DNA of 64,000 bases, taken from NCBI RefSeq assembly GCF_000186865.1, contig NW_008705566.1, positions 1,162,432-1,226,431 of the forward strand. The letters are read 5' to 3'. This document shows positions 27,079 through 35,446 of this stretch, one piece after another. The notes under the pieces were generated by a model, which searched no databases, had not been told where the DNA came from, and saw only the letters and a list, made by a program, of their open reading frames with translations. Numbering within the stretch: position 1 is the first letter of the stretch; each line of letters starts with the position of its first letter. A program made the translations under genes and the position numbers. The stretch comes from Aureococcus anophagefferens. Its lineage: Eukaryota > Sar > Pelagophyceae > Pelagomonadales > Pelagomonadaceae.

Positions 27079-27930
27079 ATGAAGGCGCTGGCGCACCGCG
27101 GGACGCCCGCAGCTCCCGACGCGCGGCCGAACGCCCGCGCGGCCTCGCAGTCGCGGCTCCTGCGCGAGCTCCTGCGCGGCGACGGCGCGGACCACGCCAA
27201 GGCCCTGCTCCTCTTCGACGGCATGGTCGCCGCGGCGGACGTGACGCTCGAGAGCGTCCACCTCGTGCTCCAGGCCTGCGCCGACGAGAAGGCGGCGACC
27301 TCGATTCTCGCACGCGCGGCGGCGGCGAACGCGACGCCGACGGCGGCGACCTGGCGCCTCCTCGCGGCGAAGTGGCTCGTCGTCGGCGACGCGGCCGCCG
27401 CCGGCCGCGCGAACGCACGATTGACGACCCTCGGCGAGCACGCGGAGGCGATCGCCGCGCCCCAACTCGCCCGGAAGCGCGCGCTCTGGCTCCGGCGCCT
27501 CGTCGCGCGCAAGGAGGCGTCGCTCGTCGTCAAGACGCTCTCGGCGTACGCGGCGAGCGGCGAGGCGTCGCCGCCCATGCTGCTGGCGGTGAAGCGCGCC
27601 GCGGCGTCGGACCCGAGCCTCCGGGCGCGCCTCGACTGCGGCAGCGCGCCGCTCCGCGCGGCCCTCGCGGCCGTCGACGCGGAGAACTCGCCGCCGATCC
27701 CGCGCGCGGACGCCGCGGACGCCGCGGGGGCGCCCAAGCTGCCCGAGGACGCCGCGGCGGAGGCCCCGGCGACGCCGACGAAGGCCGACGACGACGCCGC
27801 CGCCGCCGCGGAGCGCGCGCGCCAGGTCGAGCTCCTCCGCAGCCGCAGGCTCGAGCACCCGGGCGAGGACGACGAGCGGAGTACGTGCACGCACGCCATC
27901 GAGCGGGACATCCGCGGGTCGCCCCAGTAG
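27079..27930 (+). CDS. Helical-repeat (PPR-like) protein, weak
   Basis: 283 residues from ATG 27079. Residues 20-115 are paired amphipathic helices with PPR-like spacing (AKALLLFDGMVAAADVTLES, ATPTAATWRLLAAKWLVVGD), but too few repeats to be certain. The second half is an acidic, alanine-rich linker ending in a charged helix (ERARQVELLRSRRLE). If PPR, it would bind organelle RNA; no clear transit peptide is seen. Confidence 0.5.
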   Translation: MKALAHRGTPAAPDARPNARAASQSRLLRELLRGDGADHAKALLLFDGMVAAADVTLESVHLVLQACADEKAATSILARAAAANATPTAATWRLLAAKWLVVGDAAAAGRANARLTTLGEHAEAIAAPQLARKRALWLRRLVARKEASLVVKTLSAYAASGEASPPMLLAVKRAAASDPSLRARLDCGSAPLRAALAAVDAENSPPIPRADAADAAGAPKLPEDAAAEAPATPTKADDDAAAAAERARQVELLRSRRLEHPGEDDERSTCTHAIERDIRGSPQ

Positions 27931-28196
27931 CTTGTAAAAGCAGCCGGGAGGTCGCGAGGCGCGGGTCCACCGAAATGCAAGCGGCTAATGCTGAATATTA
28001 TATCTATTGTGTATATCCCTAAAGCCTTCCCTAGGCCGACGGACCAGCGCGGACTGGGGCGGTGCTGCCCGCTCTTCCGAGGCGCTGGGCCCGGCGCCCG
28101 GGCCAATGGTCGATCTCTGGTGAGGTAGCGCGCGGCCGTGCTCCTGGGCGGTCCTCGCTCCGGGGCGTCGCCCTCCGGCGGGGCAGCGCCGCCACC

Positions 28197-30047
28197 ATGG
28201 AGGCCGACGGCGGGCAGGTCGAGGAGAAGGCCATGGAGCCCGAGGAGGTGGACGGCGCCCTGGTCGGCGGATCCGAGGGCGCGGCGGGCTCGTCGCGGCA
28301 GCAGACGCCGCCGTCGACGCCGGAGCGCAGCGCCCGGTCCGCGGCCTACGAGGCGGGCCGGAGAGACTTCGGGCCGTCGCGCGGCAGCATGGACTCGGCC
28401 GAGTCCGGCGACGAGGGCCGCGGCCGGCCGAGCGGCATCTCGCCCCTGCCCGGGGAGCGGCCGAGCCTGAGCCGCGCCGGCGGGGGGTCGCGGCGCCACG
28501 CGAAGCTCAAGAGCAGCAGCTTGCCCTTCGACACGTTCTTCGCGCTGTTCCGCGTCGACGGCGAGCACTGCAGCGGCGAGACGCTCGAGCGGCTGCGCTG
28601 GGTGCTGGCGTCGCTCACGGAGCGCGCCTACCAGCCCGGCGAGGTCGTCCAGCGCGAGGGCGACGCCGCGACGCCCGCGGAGATGCTCGTGTTCACGCGG
28701 GGGACCGTCGAGGTCGAGTGCGCGCCGCGGCGGTCGTCGCGGAGCGCGGCGCCCGCCGACGCGCCGGCGGCCGCGGGTTCTCTGGAAGCCGACGGCGACG
28801 CCGCCGACGCGCCGGCGCCGGCGCCGGCGGCGGGCGAGGAAAAAGGGAGGCCGTCGCGGCGGTCGCGCGACGACCGGAGCACCGCGGTGCTGTCCGCGCC
28901 CTTCTTCGTGGGCGAGGAGCGCGTGCTCCGCGGCAGCTGGCCGACGGCGACGTACCGCGTCGCCGGCGACGCCGGGACCTGCAGCGCGTTCGTCCTGACG
29001 GAGGAGAACCTGAACGCGTTGGTCGCGACGGGCGGCTTCGACCTCGAGCGCACGCTGCGGCTGCGGGCCTTCGAGCGCACCATCGCCAAGCACGGCATGC
29101 ACACGTCGGTGCTGCGGGACGCCGTCTTCGTGGACCACATGATGTCCTACCTCGCGCGGAGCTCGGAGGCGGAGAACCTCCGGTTCCTCGTGGACCTCAT
29201 GCAGTTCAAGCGCGACTTCGACGCGCGCGGCGGCTTCACGGAGCGGCACCGGCGCTTCGAGGCCATCTGGGACGCCTACATGCGGCCCTGGGACACGATG
29301 GCGAACGTGTCGGCCATCGACTGCGAGCCCGCGCTGCTCGAGACGGTCGTCGCCGCGCGCGACGCGGCCGTCGCGCAGCGACACTCGCGGCGCCTCATGA
29401 CCGTGCTGGACCCCGTCGCGCTCCGCGTGAAGCGCGACCTCGACCGGGCGGCGCTCCCGGCCTTCGTCGACAGCCGCTTCTACGACGCGTTCATCCGCGA
29501 GCGGTTCCCGTTGAACCCCGACGCGGCCGCCAAGGGCCTCCGCGAGTCGAAGCAGGCCGGCGGCCAGCGCAAGCAGGGCTCCAACGGCGGCGCCGCGGGG
29601 CCCAAGGCGTCCTTCAAGGGCGGCCTCCTGCGGCGCATGTCCGTCGGCGCGCCGCTGGGGCTCGGCGGCCGGCCGTCGGTGACGCGGCAGTCGCCGGACA
29701 AGCGGTCGACGCCGAACCGCGGCACCATGCGGTCGACGCTCAACGCGGGCCGGGGCAACGCGTCGCTGCAGCGGCCCGCGGGCGGCGGCGGCGACGGCGA
29801 CGGCGACGCGGGCAACGCCGCGCGGCTCAACCTCCGGGAGAAGCTCGCGAACATGACGTCGGAGCTCGAGGAGATCGAGCGCCGCGACTCCATCCAGTCC
29901 CTCGACGAGGCCCGGGCGAAGCTGAGTCGCGGCGGCTCCCAGGGCGGCAAGCGGACGACGGAGCACGCGGCGCTCGCCGCGAGCCTCGTGTCCGGCGGCG
30001 TCGCGGCGCGCGAGCCGCCGAAGTCGGGGGCCTGTGTTATAAGCTGA
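28197..30047 (+). CDS. RGS-domain protein with cyclic-nucleotide-binding-like region and CAAX box
   Basis: 616 residues. The start ATG at 28197 sits in a perfect GCCGCCACCATGG context. After a Ser-rich N-terminus, residues 120-280 resemble a cyclic-nucleotide-binding jelly roll interrupted by a low-complexity insert (AYQPGEVVQREGDAATPAEM, LVFTRGTVEVEC, APFFVGEERVL). An RGS domain follows (about 310-440): VFVDHMMSYLARSSEAENL, RHRRFEAIWDAYM and FVDSRFYDAFIRERFP. The last four residues are CVIS, a farnesylation CAAX box. It probably acts as a membrane-bound regulator of heterotrimeric G-protein signalling. Confidence 0.75.
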   Translation: MEADGGQVEEKAMEPEEVDGALVGGSEGAAGSSRQQTPPSTPERSARSAAYEAGRRDFGPSRGSMDSAESGDEGRGRPSGISPLPGERPSLSRAGGGSRRHAKLKSSSLPFDTFFALFRVDGEHCSGETLERLRWVLASLTERAYQPGEVVQREGDAATPAEMLVFTRGTVEVECAPRRSSRSAAPADAPAAAGSLEADGDAADAPAPAPAAGEEKGRPSRRSRDDRSTAVLSAPFFVGEERVLRGSWPTATYRVAGDAGTCSAFVLTEENLNALVATGGFDLERTLRLRAFERTIAKHGMHTSVLRDAVFVDHMMSYLARSSEAENLRFLVDLMQFKRDFDARGGFTERHRRFEAIWDAYMRPWDTMANVSAIDCEPALLETVVAARDAAVAQRHSRRLMTVLDPVALRVKRDLDRAALPAFVDSRFYDAFIRERFPLNPDAAAKGLRESKQAGGQRKQGSNGGAAGPKASFKGGLLRRMSVGAPLGLGGRPSVTRQSPDKRSTPNRGTMRSTLNAGRGNASLQRPAGGGGDGDGDAGNAARLNLREKLANMTSELEEIERRDSIQSLDEARAKLSRGGSQGGKRTTEHAALAASLVSGGVAAREPPKSGACVIS

Positions 30048-30075
30048 GGTGCGGTCTTCGGTTCGGTCGTCTTCC

Positions 30076-31167
30076 TCACGCGGCCTCGGGCAGGGGCTCG
30101 ACGCGGGGCTTGAGCACGCGCACGCGGACCTTGTCGCCCGGCTCGAACTCCGGCGGCAGCACGAAGGACACGTCGCCGAGGTCGCCCGCGCCCACCGTGA
30201 GCGCGTCGCCGGCCTCCGCGCCGCGCAGGAGCGCCTCGTCGACGTCGCAGTCGCCCTCGGGCAGCGAGAAGGCGCCGTGGGGCCGCGCGCCGAGCACGTA
30301 GCGCGTGACCTTGGACCGCTTGCTCGTCTTGAGCTGCGAGAGCCGCGGGTCGTGCGCGTTCGAGAAGAGCTCGATGCCCTCCGCGACGTCCCAGGCGCCG
30401 TCGCCGCCGCGGCGCAGGGCCGTCGTCGCCGTGTACTGGATCGGCGGGCCCGCCCAGTGGCCGCGCTTGATCGCCGCGTAGGTCGGCAGCGGCTCGCCGC
30501 CGGGCTCCGGGCAGAGCGCGCGGACCATCTCCGCCGAGGGCCGGCCGTGCGTGACGAGGAGCGCCGTGCCCCGCTCGCGCACCAGGGGGTGGTCCGCCAG
30601 CTCGAGCGCGATCGTCGCCACGCGCTCCTCCGTGCAGCCGACCTCGACGCAGCCGCCCGGGTAGGCCGGGCCGCGCTCGAACCGGACGTCGCGCAGGGGC
30701 TTGTACTTGAGGTCGACGCGCGGCGACACGCACATGAGGTCCGCGGGGTTGAGGTACCACGGCTCGCGGCAGGCGAGGTGCGACATGTAGGCCATGTCCT
30801 CGCAGAGCCCCGGCTCGATGCAGATGCGCGTCGCCGACGATGCGTGGAGGCCGTCGCGCTGCAGGCCCTCGAGCTGCTCCGCGATGGCGTTCGCCGTCTG
30901 GACGCAGCGGATGAACGGGCTGCAAAAGATGGCCGTCGGCTGGTGCACGGGCAGCCGGCCGTAGAGCCACTTGCCGAGGCGCGCGGCCTGGCGCACGCCG
31001 CGCTGCGAGAGCGGCGTGTCCTGCGGGCGGAGGGCGAGGTCGCTCCACTCCGGTTGCTGGCGGTCGAGGCGCTCGGCGTGGCGGATGATGAAGAGCATCT
31101 CGGCGCCCGGTGCACCGGTGGAGTAGCGGCGCAGGCCACCCAGCGTCGTCTGCTGCAGGCGGAGCAT
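30076..31167 (-). CDS. Histidine phosphatase (UBASH3/phosphoglycerate-mutase type)
   Basis: 363 residues from ATG 31167. RHAERLD is the catalytic loop, PLSQRGVRQAARLGKWL follows, FCSPFIRCVQTANAIAEQL carries the arginine typical of UBASH3/Sts-like proteins, and LLVTHGRPSAEMVRAL gives the second histidine. A C-terminal extension (GDVSFVLPPEFEPGDKVRVR) looks like a small beta domain. A protein- or lipid-phosphatase role is possible. Stops of this gene and the RGS gene are 28 bp apart. Confidence 0.78.
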   Translation of the reverse strand: MLRLQQTTLGGLRRYSTGAPGAEMLFIIRHAERLDRQQPEWSDLALRPQDTPLSQRGVRQAARLGKWLYGRLPVHQPTAIFCSPFIRCVQTANAIAEQLEGLQRDGLHASSATRICIEPGLCEDMAYMSHLACREPWYLNPADLMCVSPRVDLKYKPLRDVRFERGPAYPGGCVEVGCTEERVATIALELADHPLVRERGTALLVTHGRPSAEMVRALCPEPGGEPLPTYAAIKRGHWAGPPIQYTATTALRRGGDGAWDVAEGIELFSNAHDPRLSQLKTSKRSKVTRYVLGARPHGAFSLPEGDCDVDEALLRGAEAGDALTVGAGDLGDVSFVLPPEFEPGDKVRVRVLKPRVEPLPEAA

Positions 31168-31318
31168 GGCGATTGCCGAGGATAGATTACGAGGACGATG
31201 CGAGCTCGATGTTGGGTTGCAACTGGACGACGACGCTCTATCGATGACAAGGCCAGAACTCGAGAATTTTGTCTCAAGGGTCAACATCGGAAGGTGCCTT
31301 TTTCAACGAGGATGGTAC

Positions 31319-32392
31319 TTGAGGGGGGTCGGTGGCGCCCTCGGCGCCCTCGGCGCCCTCGGGACGAGGGCGCCGCCCCCTCGGCCGACGCCCTCGGCTG
31401 AGGGATTTTCCCCTCGTCCGAGGGAGCCGAGCGTCCGAGGGTCCGAAAGGGCCGAGGGCGCCGAGGGCGCCGACGGCCGCTGATTGGCCAAGGCACGCCC
31501 GGCCGATCAGCAGCCCTTCGGCCATCCGTCGTTTTAAGGTTATGAGGGGGGGCGGCAGCCCAAAGGCGCAGCCCTTGGGCGTCCCTGGGCGCGCCGTGGG
31601 TGCCGGCATTGACGCCCACGGTCGCGACGGTCCCCGAGACGGGGCGCAGCCAAGAGCGGCGGCCGTGCGGCGCTTTCCCCTCGCGGCGCCGTGGGCTGCC
31701 TACACGTCGGCGCGGGCACGAGGTCCTGTCGGTCCTAGGCCGCGCAGTCGCCCCAGTCGATGATGGAGCGTGGCCCGGGGGCGGCCAGGGATGATCTCTC
31801 CTGGCTGCTGACGCTGGTGCTGCCGTGGATCATCACGGAGTCTCCGTCGGACCGCCGCGGCGCCCGAGCCCCGACCGGACGAACTCGACGATTTCGAGTC
31901 TCACGACCCAGCCCTTGTACCGAGACGACGCCTGGGTGACGACGAACGATTCCCGATGCTGCAGTGACTCGAAACGAGTCGATGGGTTGGGAGGCGTCGA
32001 GCGCGCCCCACCCGAGCCTCTGAGAATCGCCCGCCTGTTCCCCGACGCCATCGCCTGGACGTCCCGTTTTCACCGGCGCGTCGTCCGTCAGGATGCGGCC
32101 CATGCAGCCACTGAGATCGTTGCGCATCTCCGCGTATTCGCTGAGCGGCGCGGGTGCAAAGCCTGTCATCAATCATGCAGCCCGGACATCCAGCGCCCGG
32201 GGGTCACCAACGGTTCGCCGCCCTCGTCCGATGGACGTGCGCTCGTCCGACGGCCGTGCGCTCGTCCGACGGCCGAGTCCTCGTCCGAGGGCGCCGATCC
32301 GCCGTCCGAGGGTCCGAGGGCGTCGGCCGAGGGGGCGGCGCCCTCGTCCCGAGGGCGGCGAGGGCGCCGAGGGCGCCACTGACCCCCCTCAA
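31319..32392. mobile_element. Non-autonomous TIR DNA transposon (1,074 bp) with 8-bp target duplication
   Basis: The element is bounded by GATGGTAC at 31311-31318 and 32393-32400, an exact 8-bp target duplication. Its ends are inverted repeats of ~79 bp (31319-31397 and 32314-32392) beginning TTGAGGGGGGTC and differing at only two positions. Extra CTCGTCCGAGG-type subterminal repeats follow inside. The interior has no ORF resembling a transposase, so it would need enzymes from elsewhere. An 8-bp duplication fits hAT-type elements, but that assignment is inference. It sits between the histidine phosphatase and crotonase genes. Confidence 0.9.
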
Positions 32393-32400
32393 GATGGTAC

Positions 32401-32833
32401 AGGACGTACCAAGGCGGCATATAGCGCGAATCTCGCGTCGGATGATGGACCTCGCGGAGCCATCTCATTTAGACCACCTCCGAGTCGACGCCACGCGTCG
32501 TCGCGGTCGCCGGCCCGGCCCGGGGCCGCGTCCGAGTCCGAGTCCGACTCGGAGTCCGCCCCGGGCGGCGCCGCCGCGCGGCGGCCGCCAATGCGGGGCC
32601 ACGCCGGTGGCGACAACCACGGCGAGACCCGCACGCGACACGACCGCCGCGCACCCGTCGTGCGGCGGCGCTGGCGGGTTCGGCCGGGTATATCCCCGCG
32701 GAGCCTCGAAGGCAAGTTGCGGTGCTCATGCACACGAGTCACTACGGTTGCAATTGCCACACCTGGGCGCCACTCTGAGATGGCTGCAAAGATCCGAGCG
32801 GGCCACTGTGAGCAGACCATCTCGAAAGGCCGC
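32401..32833. other. Intergenic region upstream of the crotonase gene, 433 bp
   Basis: No supported gene. GTCCGAGTCCGAGTCCGACT near 32529 is a short simple repeat. The open plus frame across this segment continues from the transposon, lacks a plausible start, and looks random. Confidence 0.5.
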
Positions 32834-34033
32834 ATGTGGCTCCTCGCGCTCATCGTCGTACAGAATGCGAATGCCATGTCGGCGAGCGGCGTGCGGACGT
32901 CCCTGGCGCCGAACGGCGTCGTCCAAGTCGAGCTCGACCGCGGCGGCAAGCTCAACGCGCTGAACCGGCCCATGTGGGAGGCCATCGCGGACGCCGTCGA
33001 GACGTCGCCGGACGCGCCGCTCGTCATCACGAGCGCCGATCCCAAGGCGTTCAGCGCCGGCGGCGACGTGACGGCGATCGCCGGCGGTCCCCCGAAGGAC
33101 GTCGTCGACTTCCTCCACCTCGAGTACGCGACGCTGGACGCGCTCCGCGAGCGGCGGAACACGATCGCCGTGAGCGACGGCATCGTCATGGGCGCCGGCG
33201 CGGGCGTCTTCATGGCCTGCGCGACGCGCGTCGTCACGGAGCGCGCGCGCTTCGCGATGCCAGAGGTCAGGATCGCGCTCGTGCCCGACGCGGGCGCGCT
33301 CCGCTTCCTGTCCAAGCACTGCGAGCCCGCCGTGGCGCGCTTCCTCGCCGTGACGGGCTACAATCTGAACGCGCACGACCTGGTCGCGTGCGGCCTCGCG
33401 ACGCATTTCGTCGCCGCGAAAAAAGAACAACTCGCTCCGCTGCTCGAGGAGCTCGCCGCGGCGCCGGCGGGCGAGCTCGCCGTGCCCGTGGACCGGCGCT
33501 GCGTCGGCCAGGCGCCGGCGCACCTCGCGACGCCGCTCTTCGTCGAGGCGAGCCTCGCGGCGCTGCGGTCCGTCTTCGGCGGGGAACGGTGCGCGGACGT
33601 CGCCGCGATCGACGAAAAGCTCGCCGCCGCGCGGCTCGAGGCGCGCGGGCTCCTCGGGTCCGTGGGCTGGCAGACGCGCGAGATCGCCGAGCAGGTGCTC
33701 GATTTGTTGGACGTGGCGCACGCCGCGCTCGCCGCGGCGCCGCCGCGCGCGCTCCAGGCGACGCTCGACGCGCTCGACGCGGTCCTCGCGGAAGCCCGGA
33801 CCTCCGACGACGACGTCGCCCTCGCGCGCTTCGGCGCCAAGGTGGAGCTGGCGGCCAACGCGGTCCTGGGCACGGCGCCGGACTTCGCCGAGGGCGTCGC
33901 CTGCGTCGTCGGCGACCGCCGCGGCGAGGCGCCCGCGTGGGCGCCGCGCGACCCCGCGCCCGTGCGCGCGGCGCTCCTCGACCTGGGCGCGTCGCTCGAC
34001 GACGTCCGCGACGCGGCGCTCGCGAAGCTGTAA
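32834..34033 (+). CDS. Crotonase-fold acyl-CoA hydrolase, HIBCH-like
   Basis: 399 residues, related to 3-hydroxyisobutyryl-CoA hydrolase (valine catabolism) and enoyl-CoA hydratases. Seen: VELDRGGKLNALNRPMWEA, oxyanion segment KAFSAGGDV, DGIVMGAGAGVFMACATRV and RFAMPEVRIALVPDAGALRF (HIBCH has FAMPE..IG..PD.G). The C-terminal helical part is diverged. The N-terminus (MWLLALIVVQNANA) could be a signal peptide, unusual for a mitochondrial enzyme, so the start at MSASG (32876) is an alternative. Its stop is 4 bp from that of the WH2 gene. Confidence 0.72.
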   Translation: MWLLALIVVQNANAMSASGVRTSLAPNGVVQVELDRGGKLNALNRPMWEAIADAVETSPDAPLVITSADPKAFSAGGDVTAIAGGPPKDVVDFLHLEYATLDALRERRNTIAVSDGIVMGAGAGVFMACATRVVTERARFAMPEVRIALVPDAGALRFLSKHCEPAVARFLAVTGYNLNAHDLVACGLATHFVAAKKEQLAPLLEELAAAPAGELAVPVDRRCVGQAPAHLATPLFVEASLAALRSVFGGERCADVAAIDEKLAAARLEARGLLGSVGWQTREIAEQVLDLLDVAHAALAAAPPRALQATLDALDAVLAEARTSDDDVALARFGAKVELAANAVLGTAPDFAEGVACVVGDRRGEAPAWAPRDPAPVRAALLDLGASLDDVRDAALAKL

Positions 34034-34037
34034 ATCG

Positions 34038-35198
34038 CTAGTTGTAGACGATCCGCGTCCTGTTGAGCGCGTCGGCCTTGGGGCCGTAGGTGCCGGCGAC
34101 GTAGGGGTTCGACGCGCAGCTCCCGAGGCCCTTGGGCAGCTTCGCGCCCTTCTTGGCGGGCGCGGCGGACGTCTCGCTGAGCAGCGCGGGCACGCCGACG
34201 TCGCCGCGCGAGAGGAGCGCGGCGCACTTCTCCGGGCCGACGAGCTGGACGACGAGCCGGAGCGTCTTCAAACGCTCCTCCTCGACGGCGTCGACGTCCG
34301 CGCGGAGCTTTTTGGCGTCGTCGACGGCGTCGCCCGCGCGCTTCTCCGAGAGCGCCGCGAGCTGCGCGTTCTTCTCATTTTGCGCGTCGAGGGCCTTCCG
34401 CAGCGCGACGAGCTCGCGCTGGAGGTCGTCGACGCTCTTCTCGTCGGCCGCGGCGCCGTCGTCGCCGCCGTCGTCGTCGTCGTCGTCGTCGAAGACGTCC
34501 GCGACGGGCGGCTCGGGGCTCCGGGCCGCCGACGGCGCGCGGGGCCGCGCGGCGGACGGCGCGCGCGACCGCGTCGCCGACGACCGCACGGACGACCGCT
34601 TCGCCGGCGGGGGCGTCGCCGCGGGCGGCGCGGGCGCGGGCGCGGGCGGCGCGGGCGGCGCCGCGGCGGCCTTGACGGCCGTCGGCGGGCCGGGCGGCGC
34701 TGCGGCGGGCGGCGGCGGCGCGCGCGAGCCGATGGCCGGCGGCGGCCGCCCGGCCGCGGGCTTGGCCGAGATCGCGGGCTTCTCCCTCGGCGTCGGCGGC
34801 GGCGCGGCCGCGGGCGCCTTGGGCGTCTCCGGCGGCGGCGCCTCCTCCTCCTCGTCGGACCAGCCGCTGTCGTCGTCGTCGTCGTCGTTGGGCCGGCTCC
34901 CGGACCCGGCGCTCGACGGCGTCTTCTGCTTCTGGGCCATCTGGTCGAGCATCGACATGTTGAAGCCGCCGCCGGAGTCCGGGCTCTTGGGCGTCGACGG
35001 CGCGGGCGCGGGCGGCGCCGCCGGGGGCGCGCTCGCCTTGGCGGCCTCGCGCTTCGCCTTGGCCGCGCGGATCTGCGCCATCAGGTCGCCGCCGCCGCCG
35101 TCGTCCGCCGGCGGGGGGTCCGCGAGCTCTTTCTTCTCCGTGGCCTTGGGCGTCTTCTTGAGCTGCTTCCCGGCCTTGATGTCGTCGAGGAAGCCCAT
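34038..35198 (-). CDS. WH2-domain, proline-rich actin-binding protein
   Basis: 386 residues. The extreme N-terminus FLDDIKAGKQLKKTPK matches the WH2 G-actin-binding motif (LLxxIxxGxxLKKT). A second weaker one is DLMAQIRAAKAKREA. Long polyproline runs (PPAPPAPAPAPP) would bind profilin or SH3 domains; acidic DDDDDD stretches and a coiled coil (DDLQRELVALRKALDAQNEK) follow. The layout is like WASP/WIP/VASP-family actin nucleation proteins, without a VCA or EVH1 domain I can see. Probably cytoskeletal. Confidence 0.68.
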   Translation of the reverse strand: MGFLDDIKAGKQLKKTPKATEKKELADPPPADDGGGGDLMAQIRAAKAKREAAKASAPPAAPPAPAPSTPKSPDSGGGFNMSMLDQMAQKQKTPSSAGSGSRPNDDDDDDSGWSDEEEEAPPPETPKAPAAAPPPTPREKPAISAKPAAGRPPPAIGSRAPPPPAAAPPGPPTAVKAAAAPPAPPAPAPAPPAATPPPAKRSSVRSSATRSRAPSAARPRAPSAARSPEPPVADVFDDDDDDDGGDDGAAADEKSVDDLQRELVALRKALDAQNEKNAQLAALSEKRAGDAVDDAKKLRADVDAVEEERLKTLRLVVQLVGPEKCAALLSRGDVGVPALLSETSAAPAKKGAKLPKGLGSCASNPYVAGTYGPKADALNRTRIVYN

Positions 35199-35446
35199 GG
35201 TCGAAGGGGCGGCGGCGAGCGCGCCTCGAGCCGCGTGTCCTCTTCTACGCTGCAGCTACCGCGCGGGTCGTCGTCCGCCTATCGTGAGGCTGCCAAGACT
35301 GTTTCTTTTAGCGCCGCAGATTGTTGCCGTGCAACAAGCTGTGACACACGATGGTGGTGATCAGAAAGGGCTCCCCATAAACAAGCGCAGCACCTCCGTC
35401 GATCGAGCTCTTCTTCGGCGGCGCGACGCGAACACAAAAAAGAGAG

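Noticed and set aside
26991..31277. A 1,428-codon open frame on the minus strand
   Set aside because: It runs antisense through the RGS gene and out of frame through the histidine phosphatase gene and is arginine/serine-rich without domains. High GC content keeps such shadow frames open.
31825..32382. A 185-codon ORF inside the transposon as a transposase
   Set aside because: No DDE-like spacing or known transposase motif is seen, and the frame extends into the terminal repeat, which is low-complexity.
32093..32833. Extension of the crotonase gene upstream through the transposon edge
   Set aside because: The frame is open but would start inside the mobile element and encode a featureless arginine-rich stretch; ATG 32834 gives a natural N-terminus.
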